This document shows positions 1 through 9,100 of a stretch of DNA of 15,221 nt, piece after piece. Each line of letters starts with the position of its first letter. Within the stretch, counting starts at the first letter, position 1. This DNA is from Baffinella frigidus (Eukaryota > Cryptophyceae > Cryptomonadales > Baffinellaceae). Where the stretch lies: assembly GCA_026770585.1 (NCBI GenBank), contig MU646547.1, positions 433,122 through 448,342 of the forward strand, written 5' to 3'. The notes beneath the pieces are model-generated. The model was not told the origin of the DNA. It made no database searches and saw only the letters and a program-made list of their open reading frames with translations. Position numbers and translations under genes: made by a program.

Positions 1-99
1 GGGTTTGGGGTTTGGGGTTTGGGGTTTGGGGTTTGGGGTTTGGGGTTTTGGGATTGGAGTTTGGGGGTTTGGGGTTTAGGGTTTGGGGTGTAGGGTTAC
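1..99 (-). repeat. Intron (5' part), TTTGGGG array
   Basis: This is the donor-side part of the next intron. The donor GTAACCC is followed by TTTGGGG-type units (plus strand) to the window edge. The acceptor is outside the window. Confidence 0.84.
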
Positions 100-157
100 C
101 GTGCCCGCGACGGTCGCGGGGGCGACAACGTCGATCACCGTCAGCTCTGGCGTCGAC
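100..157 (-). CDS. Exon 36: TIG-like strand and AP turn
   Basis: One nt plus 19 codons (phase 2 to phase 0); donor ACG|GTAACCC. STPELTVIDVVAPATVAGT supplies the T.V.V.AP....GT turn of the module begun in exon 35. The module and gene continue beyond the window. Confidence 0.88.
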
Positions 158-3100
158 CTGGTTCAGGGTTCAGAGTTTACGGTTTAGGCTTCAGGGATTA
201 GGGTTTCAGGTTTAGGGCTTAGGGTTTAGGGTTTAGGGTGTAGTGTTTAGTGTTTAGTGTTTAGTGTTTAGTGTTTAGTATTTAGTGTTGAGGATTTTGG
301 GGTTTGGGGTTTGGGGTTTGGGGTTTGGGGTTTGGGGTTCAGGGTGTACATGCGGATGCGCGTGGGGTTGACGAGGCCCTTGGCGGACCCGAAGAGCACC
401 ACGACCTCCGAAATGTCCGACACCACCGAGAAGCCCTCCAGCCACATCACGATCGATGTCCCTCCCAGCGACGACCCGGCCAACGGCGCCGCCTTCTGCA
501 CACGCGCCGTCACCTGGGGTGGGGTTTAAGGTTTAGGGTTTAGGGTTTAGGGTGTAGGATTTGGGTTTTGGGGCTAGGGGTTTGTCATTTGGGGTTTGGG
601 GTTTGGGGTTTAGGGTAGGTTTCGGGGGTTAGGGTTCAGGGTTTAGAGTTGAGGGTTTAGGGTTGAGGGACTAGGTTTTAGGGTGTAGGGCGTAGGGGTT
701 GCACCGTGGAGAAGGTGAAGGGGAAGACGCGAGGCGCCATGCCTGAGCCCACTGCCTGCAGGGACACCTGGTTTGGGTTTTGGGTTTTGGGGTTTGGGGT
801 TTGAGGTCTGGGTTTTGGGTTTTGGGGTTGGGGGTTTGGAGTTTAGGGTTTGGGGTTGAGGGTTTAGTGTTTGGTGTTTAGGGTTTAGATGTTAGGCTCA
901 CCTGCATGTCCCCTGCCTGGAGCGGCGCCGGGAGCATGATGGACACCTGGAGGAGAGGCGTGAGTTTAGGGGTTATCATTTATCATTTATCATTTATCAT
1001 TTATGATTTATCGTTCAGGGTTTATCATTTATGATTTATGATTTATCATTTAATGTTGTGGGTTTGGGATGTGGGGAGACCGAGACGTCGGCGTCCTCGG
1101 TGCGCGGGTCGACGCACACAGAGGCTGTCAGCGCGGGAATGCGCGCGGTGCCGTTGATGATCGTCGCCGTGAACCCGCCCGAGAGCGGCAGAAGCAGGCC
1201 TAGTGTAGCGTGTCGGGTTTCGGGTTTTCAGGTCAGGGTGTAGGGTTTAGAGTTTAGGGTTTAGGGTTAAGGGTTTAGGATTTGGGGTGTAGGGTGTAGG
1301 GTGCAGGGTGTAGGGTGTAGGGTGTAGGGTGATGGGTTTAGGGGTTTCAGATCAGGGTTTCGGGTTTCGGGTTTGGGGCTTGGGGTTTCGGGTTTCGGGT
1401 TTCGGGTTTCGGGTGATGGTCGCACCAGACAGCTTGACGCGCACCGTGACGCCCGCGCCCACCTTGCTGCTCGAGGGGTACACCGACGCGATATCCATCG
1501 TGCGTGCGCGCACCACGGTCGTCACGGGGATCGCACGCACCAAACCTGGTGTCGGGGTTCGGATGAGACCCCGCTCGTACAGAGGCCAGGAGCCACACAC
1601 AAGCGAGACCAACGAAACCTTCGTTGACCACGAGCCTCACAACCTGTCCGACCGAGGCTCACATTTCGGGTTCCGGGTTTCGGGTTTCGGGTGTACCGGC
1701 CGACATGACACTGATGGTCGTCAAGAGAGTTCAGGGTTTAGGGTTTCGGGTTTCGGGGTTATGGTTTCGGGTTTCGGGGTTAGTGGTTACCGGCCGACAT
1801 GACACTGATGGTGGTGGTGACGCTCGCGCCGACCGTCCCGGCGCACATGTGCTGGAACGCCACCGCGGTCGCCGACCACGTCGAGGACACCTGCTTGAGG
1901 GTTTCGGCTTCAGGGTTTCGGGTTCAGGGTTTCAGGCTCAGGGCTCAGGGTTCAGGGTTGACGGGGTTTGGGGATTAGGGTTTATGGTTTAATGTTTATG
2001 GTTTAATGTTTATGGTTTAATGTTTATGGTTTGATGTTTATGGTTGATGTGGGGATTAGGGTTTATGGTTTATTGTTTATGGTTTATGGTTCAATGTTTA
2101 CGGTTTAATGTTTATGGTTTAATGTTTATGGTTTATGGCTTATGGGCGAGGGTAGACCTGCGCGGGGCTCGCGACGGACGGCACGAAGGAGAAGGAGGAG
2201 GCGGGCTTCGGGTCGATGTTCCCCAGGGTCACGTGCGATGTCACCTCCTCGTTCCGGTAGCAGGTCGCAGGGGTGGAATACACCACCTGGTTTGGGGTTT
2301 GGGGTTTGGGGTTTGGGTTTTAGGATTTAAGGCTCGGGGCCTAGGGTCTATTTAGGGTTTAGGGTTTAGGGTTTAGGGTTTAGGGTTTGGGGTTTGGGGT
2401 TTAGGGTTTGGGGTGCAGGGGTTAGGACCGTCGGCGCGCAAACAGCAGGCGGTTTAGGGTTTAGGAGGTGTCGGAAGAAGAGTTGAAATCTCAATTTGGG
2501 GGTTAGGGGTTAGGACCGTTGGCGCGCCAACCGCAGGCGAGTGGTACTCAAACAGGAACGTCGCGATCTGCTTCGGGTTTGCCACCGACTTCACCTGGGT
2601 TAGGGTTTAGGGTTTAGGGTCCAGGGTTCAGGGTTCAGGGTTGATGGTTTAGGGGTTGAGGGTTCAAGGTTTAGGCTAGGCCTGACTGTGTGAGGGTTTA
2701 GGCTGAAGGTTTCATGGTTTATGGCTTATGGTTTTAAGGTTCAGGGTTTAGGGAGTACCGTCCCAACCACGGTGCCCGGCTCGAGGGCCGCGGGGGCCGC
2801 GACGGCGAGCTCGACCACGGCGTTCTCTTTCAGCGTGAGGGACGCGACGCGCGCGAGCTCCGCGCCGAACATCACCACGATCGATGACGCGTCCCCCGCG
2901 GCCAGGTCGCCCACCGTGAGGAGCAGCGTGGACCCGCCGGTGGTCGGGCCCTCGGACACGCTCGCGTCGAGGACCACGGGGGCCTTGTCGTCCGCGGGGT
3001 CGACGCAGAACGCGTGGTCGCACGCGATCGCTGCGCCCAGCCGCGCGAGCGTTGTTGACGCCTGCGTTCGGGTTGGGGTTTGAGATTTAGGGTTTAGGGG

Positions 3101-6100
3101 TTCGGGTTTAGGGGTTCTGGTTTAGGATATCGGGTGAGGGTTTAGGGTTTAGGGTTTAGGGTTTAGGGTTTAGGGTTTAGGGTTTAGGGTTTAGGTTTAG
3201 GGCTAGGGTTAGGGGGTTGGAGTTGAGAATTCAGGGGCCAAGGTTCATGGTTTCGGGTTTCGGGTTTGGGGTGTACGTCAGTCATGTCGTAGGCCCCGCA
3301 GAAGGAGGCATAGTCGCACGCGGGCTGCAGGTCGATGTCGAACGCGGCCGAGGTTGCCGATCCCGGGAACGGCGAGATCGTCACCGTCCGGAGGGTCCCT
3401 GCCGCGACCGCCGGCACCTGCCGTGGGGTTTGGTGGTTGGTGTTCGGTGTTTGGTGCTTGGGGTGTGGGGTTTGGGGTTTGTGGTTTATGGCTTATGGTT
3501 TATGGTGTATGGTTAAAGGTTCATGGTTTTATGGTTTGTGGTGTTAGGGTTTAGAGTGTAGGGACCTCGATGCGGAGCGTGGAGAACCAGTCGGACTTAG
3601 TCACGGACGTGACAGCACAGAGGGCGCGCCCGGAGGTGGCGACGACGGACGCGAAAGTGGCCGCGGCAGAGAAGTTGCCGACGTCGACCAGGAGCGTCCC
3701 GCCGGAGAGCGGGAGCGTGCGGGGGGTCACGGCGACGACGAACGGCACGCGCGCGTCCACCAGCGCGATTTCGAAGTGCGCGAGGATCTTCACTGGGAGG
3801 AGGTCCAGCGCGATGTCCACGGACGCGGTTCTGGGTTTGGGGTTTGGGGGTTTGGGGTTTGGGGTTTAGGGTTTAGGGTTTAGGGTTTAGGATTCAAGGT
3901 TCAGGGTTCAGGGTTTGGGTTTTAGGTTTTAGGGTTCAGGGTTCAGGGTTCAGGCTTCAGGGTTCGGGGTTTGGGGGTTTGGGGGTTTGGGGGTTTAAGG
4001 TTCAGGATTTTACCCGACGGTCGACGCGAGGAGCGAGAAGGTGATCTGGGTGGTGGACTCGGAGGTGGTCAACCCCCCCTCGATGACCTCCGCGGACAGG
4101 AGCTGCACGCCCGCCGAGCGGTTCACCAGGAGCGAGTCCTCGTACAGCTGCACCAGCACGCGCGGGTTGATCGGGCCTGCGTTGCGGTTTGGGGTTTGGG
4201 GTTTTGGGTCTTGGGTTTTTGGGTCTTGGGTTTTGGGTCTTGGGTTTTGGGTCTTGGGTTTTGGGTTTTGGGTTTGGAGTTGAGGGTTTAGTGTTGAGGG
4301 TCGAGGGTTTAGAGGGGTACCCGCAACGTTGGCGTAGCTGGAATCGAAGCTCCCGGGGGGGCGGATCGGGTACTTGTCGATGATCACCGTGACCGTGAAC
4401 ACCGTCCCAACCTGGTGAAGGGTTTCAGGGTTTAGGGTTCCGGGTTTATGGTTTATGGTTATGGTTTGGGGTTTAGGTTTTAGTGTTTCGATTTTAGGGT
4501 TTCGGGTTTCAGGGTTCAGGGTTTCGGGTTTCAGGGTTCAGGGTTTCGGGTTTCAGGGTTTAGGTTTTAGGGTTCAGGGTGTGACCGGGCCAGAGCGCGG
4601 CCAGAAGGAGACGACGGACGCCTCCGTCTCGCTCTCGAGCGCGAGGGTGAGCTCCACGGACTTTGACCAGTCGAAGAGCGGCACGATCTTGAGGCGCATG
4701 GCCGTCGCGGCGGAGGAGGCGGCGGGCGGGGCGACGATTTCGAGGACGGTTTCAAACGCGTCGGAGTAGCGCAGCGCGGCGGGGCGCCCGAGGTTCGTCG
4801 CGCCGCTGAACACCGCCACCTCCCCGACGGCGAACACGCGCGGGAAGTTCTTCAGAGACACGATGTGCCGCGTCCCGCCCGACGTCGTCGAGCTGTCCGG
4901 CATCACGGAGGCCACCGAGGGGAACGGGGAGGTGTACTGGAACGTGAAGGAGGCCCCGGCAGCGGGGTTGGTCAGCGGGGCGACCAGCGCCTCGATCAGG
5001 CACTGCTGTTTCCCCGTCGGGCACGCCCCGGGGGGGACCACGATCACCACCTTGTGAAGGGTGTAGGGTTTAGGGTTTAGGTTTCAAGGTTTCAAGGTTT
5101 CAAGGTTTCAAGGTTGATGGTTGATGGTTGATGGTTGATGGTTGATGGTTGATGGTTCATGCTTTAGAGTTTATGGTTTATGGTTTATGGTTTGGGGTTG
5201 AGATAGACCTCGGTTCGCGCGTCGGCCGCGGAGATGACGGCATCTGCATAGGACAGTGAAGATCCGAACCGCACCAGCAGCTCCGTGGGTGCGGAGATGG
5301 GAGGGAGGTTCGCGATCGATACGCGCACCTGGTTGAAGGTTTGGGGTTTGAGGTTTGGGGTGTAGGGTTTGGTGTTTGGTGTTTGGTGTTTAGGGTTTAG
5401 GGTTTTGGGTCCAGGGTTTGGTGTAATGGTTTCTGGTTTCTAGTTTCTAGTTTCTGGTTTGGGGTTTGGGGTTTAGGGTTTGGGCACCTTGGTGCCGCCC
5501 GCGGTGGAGGCAGCGGTGGGGTACGCGAAGGAGACGCGCGCGCGCGCGCCCTCGACCAGCGAGAACGCAAAGCTCGACGAGACCGAGTACATGGCGTCGC
5601 CCACCATGGTCACCGTCCCGGTGACCGCCCCGGCCGCGGCGACCGCGGGGGAGGTGAAGTAGAGCGTCGTGTCGCCGTTGGTGCCGGGGACCAGCCCGGT
5701 GAGCTCGCAGCGCACCCCAGCGAGCTCGAGGCGGAACGAGTTGATCTTGGTCCCAAAGGGCACGTTGGTGAGCACGAGCGCGACGGCCTCGCCGCCCGTG
5801 TTCGCCGCGTGCGCGGGGAGCGCGGCCGCCGCCGTCATGTACGAGGAGGCATCCACGAACAAGACGCTCGCGGTGGCGACCAGCGCGCTGCTCGGGATCC
5901 CCGCGCGCCCGGCGAACACCAGGAGGGACGTCACCCCCGGGGTCCCGCGCGGGGAGGAGATGGCGAGTGTCGCGACGCGTGACGCGTCCACGGAGATGGA
6001 CGAGACGGGGCAGAGCGTCTTCCCGATCACGACGCGCACCGAGGCGAGGTCCACCCCCGCGGGCATGTTCGCCACGGTCACGCGCACCTTCTCGGATCCG

Positions 6101-9100
6101 TCGCGGGAGAGGGTACTGGGGTGCACGTGCGTCGCGGAAGGCTGCTCAGGGTCCAGCCCGTGCGGCACCACCGCCGGCTCGGTCGCGGGGGTGGGCGAGG
6201 AGGTGAACGTGAAGTTGAACACGGGCGCCTTGCTGGGGTCCGTCTTGCCCTGAGGGGAGAGGGTCATAGAGACGACGCCCGCGGGGGCGCGGAGCGTGGT
6301 GAACTGCAGGGTCATGGTGCGCGCCTCCGGATCGCTGTTGAGGATCGCGTCGACCATCATGCGCCCGGACGACGAGATCACCTGCGTTCGCGTTCATCAT
6401 TTAGCATTCATCGTTTATCGTTTATCGTTTGGCGTTAAGCATTGATCGGTTAGGGTTTAGGGTGTAGGGTTTAGGGTTTAGGGTTTGGGGGTCAGGGTTT
6501 AGGGTTTAGGGTTTGGGGTTAAGGGTTTAGGGTTTGGTGCTTTGGTGGTGCCAAAGCAGAGGATTTAGGGTTCAGGGGTAAGGGCACCTGCAGGTCCAGC
6601 GGGCCGGCGACCGAGACGTAGTCCTGGATCCGCACCACCACCACCGTACCTGATTCAGGGTTAGGGTTTAGGGTTTAGGGTTTAGGGTTTAGGGTTTAGG
6701 GTTTAGAGTTTAGGGTTTAGGGTTTAGGGTTTAGGGTTTAGGGTTTAGGGTTTAGGGTGCGTACCGCCAGAGACAGGCCCGGTGACGGGGTACACCCCCA
6801 CGATCTTCGGGCGCGTGAGGTCGACGTACTCAAGGGGCAAGGAGGCCGTGTTGGTGGGGGCGGAGGCGGGGGCGATGGTCACGCTGGCGTTCCCCGCGGG
6901 CGCGGCGGTCGCGTTGAAGCGGACCATTGTCCCGAAGACGGACGACGTCACGGAAAGCACCTGGTTCAGGGTTCAGGATTTAGGGTTCAGGGTTTAGGAT
7001 TTATCGTCATGGATGAGGGTTTAGGGTTTGGGGTTTAGGGTTTGGGGTTTGGGGTTTAGGGTTCAGGGTTTAGGGTTTCGGGATCTGGGTTTAAGATTCA
7101 AGGCTTCGGGTTCTGGGTTTGAGATTTAAGGTTTCGGGTTCTGGGTTTGGGGTTGGGGTTTACCTTCGCGGGGGCGTTGCCCGGGGTGATGGTCACGGTG
7201 ACATCGGATGGGGCGGAGACAGCCGGGAAGTTGGTCAGGAGCGCGTGCAGGATCGAGCCGCCTGGGGGTGGGGTTTGTGGTTTGTGGTTTGTGGTTTGTG
7301 GTTTGTGGTTTGTGGTCTGTGGTTTGGTGTTTGGTGTTCAGGGTTTGGCGTTTGAGGGTTCGGGTTTAGGGTTTAAGGTTCAGGGTTTAGGGTTTAGAGT
7401 TTAGGGTTTAGGGTTTAGAGTTTAGGGTTTAGGGTTCAGGGTTCAGGGTTTAGGGTTTAGGGTTCAGGGTTTAGGGTTTAGGGTTCAGGGTTTAGGGTTT
7501 AGGAGTTGGTTTAGGGTGTAGGGATTAGGGTGTAGGGTACCCGCGGCGCTGGGCGTGGAGGGGAACACGCTCTCGAGGACCGCGCTCCCCACTGGCCGCG
7601 CCACGTACGCGATCCGAGTCACCACCTGGGTTTGAGGGTAGGGTTTAGCATTTGGTATTGGTGTCGAGGGTTTAGGGTTTAGGGTTTAGGGTTTATGGTT
7701 TATGGTTTGGGGTTTATGGTTTATGGTTTATGGTTTATGGTTTATGGTTTATGGTTTATGGTTTATGGTTTATGGTTGAGGGTTTGATGTCTGGGGTTTG
7801 ATGTTTAGGGTTTAGGGTTCAGGGTAACACAGGGTTTAGGGTGTGGAGGGTTCATGGTTCAGGGCACGACCTCCTGCATGTCCCCCGCGAGGTTGCTGAC
7901 CGTCAGCACCTTATCCCCAACGGTCCCAGCGGGGGCCGCGAACGAGACGGTGGTTACGCCCCCCTGCGATACGAAGGTCGCAGCAACCGACACGCTTTCC
8001 ACGCGCACGGCCAGATCGGTACCGAAGAAGCCCGCCACAGTGAGGACCACGGGGAAGCCCGTGGAGTAGCCGAACGCCGGGGCGAGGGATACGAGGGATG
8101 GTGCAGCGGCGTCCACGAAGGACAGCACGATCGAGGCCGTGCTCCCTGTGGAGTCGAGGCGGATTTTCTCGTAGCCCGCGTTCCAGCGCGGGGTTTTGAA
8201 GGTCACGATCGTGCGCTCCACGGTCGAGTCCACCTGGGTTGGGGTTTGTGATTTATGATTTATGATTTATGGTTTATGGTTCAGGGTTGGGGTTGAGGTT
8301 TAGGGATTCATATTTAAGTTTTCTGTTTTTTTCGTTTTCTGTCTTCTGGCTGAGAGTTCAGGGTTGAGGGTTTAGGGTTTAGGGTTTGGGAATGCACCGC
8401 GAGGATCTGCATCGAGACGTGGGAGTGCGACGCGAGGCGCGCGGTGAGGGCGGCGCCTGCTTTCGGGTTGAGGGCTTAGAGTAGGAAACTCAGGCCCTGA
8501 AGCATAAACACAACCACCGGCAGACGTCCGTCCCATTCCCACCGCGAGACTTGACGCGATCCGAAAGGAAGCAGGGCAGGGCTTTTCTGTTCCAGTGTCC
8601 GCCACTGGTGAGATTTAAAAGAACCTCAAGGACCTAAAACTCAGGACACTTACCGGCCGGGACTATGGTTCATGGTTCACGGTTCATGGTCCATGGTTCA
8701 TGGTTGAGGTGTTAGGGTTTAGGAATTAACCAGCCGGGACGACGCGATAGTTGGACATCTCGACCTCGACGACGTCCCCGCCCGCGACCGACACCGCTGG
8801 CCTGGTTTGGGGTTTGGGGTTTGGGGTTTGGGGTTTGGGGTTTGGGGTTTGGGGTTTGGGGTTTGGGGTCTGAGGTTTGGGGTTAAGGGTTCAGGGTTCA
8901 GGGTTTAGGGTTCATCTTCCCAATTTAAAATTGAGGCTTTACCAGTTTAGGGTTCAAAGTTTATGGTTTAGGGTGTACCTGCTGACGCGGCGCACCACGG
9001 CGGCCCCGACGGGGTTGGCCACGTACTCGAACGGGAAGAAGCAGCACGCCGCGCCGTTCACCACGAGGTTCCCCGCCTGGTCCCCCGCCCCCGCGGGGGC

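Noticed and set aside
1-99. A true chromosome-end telomere at the left or right edge of the window
   Set aside because: The repeats are degenerate, interrupted by exons, and similar arrays occur across the whole window with GT...AG ends; they are intronic.
12-215. Plus-strand open frames with repeated GFGVWGL peptides (also at 304-543, 1329-1802, 3971-4291, 13532-13859, 14519-15146 and elsewhere)
   Set aside because: These are translations of the G-rich heptamers. They cross the borders of minus-strand exons whose frames and splice sites agree throughout, and show no domain or codon-bias signal.
947-1080. TTTATCA repeats and other short tandem repeats as a CRISPR array
   Set aside because: The units are 7 nt with no unique spacers, and the setting is a eukaryotic intron.
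1644-1646. CAG acceptor at 1644-1646 for exon 31
   Set aside because: With the phase left by exon 30 it leads to a frame that stops before the firm 3' half of exon 31, and the other frames do not match the phase.
6538-6558. 8-bp stem inverted repeat as a terminator or regulatory hairpin
   Set aside because: It lies inside an intron of a eukaryotic gene with a 5-nt loop and no T-tract; nothing supports a function beyond a chance palindrome.
8372-8605. Minus-strand open frame through the non-repetitive intron block as an extra exon
   Set aside because: Exons 13 and 14 already join in phase with a sensible module. The frame runs into heptamers, lacks TIG features, and no phase-compatible acceptor and donor pair encloses it.
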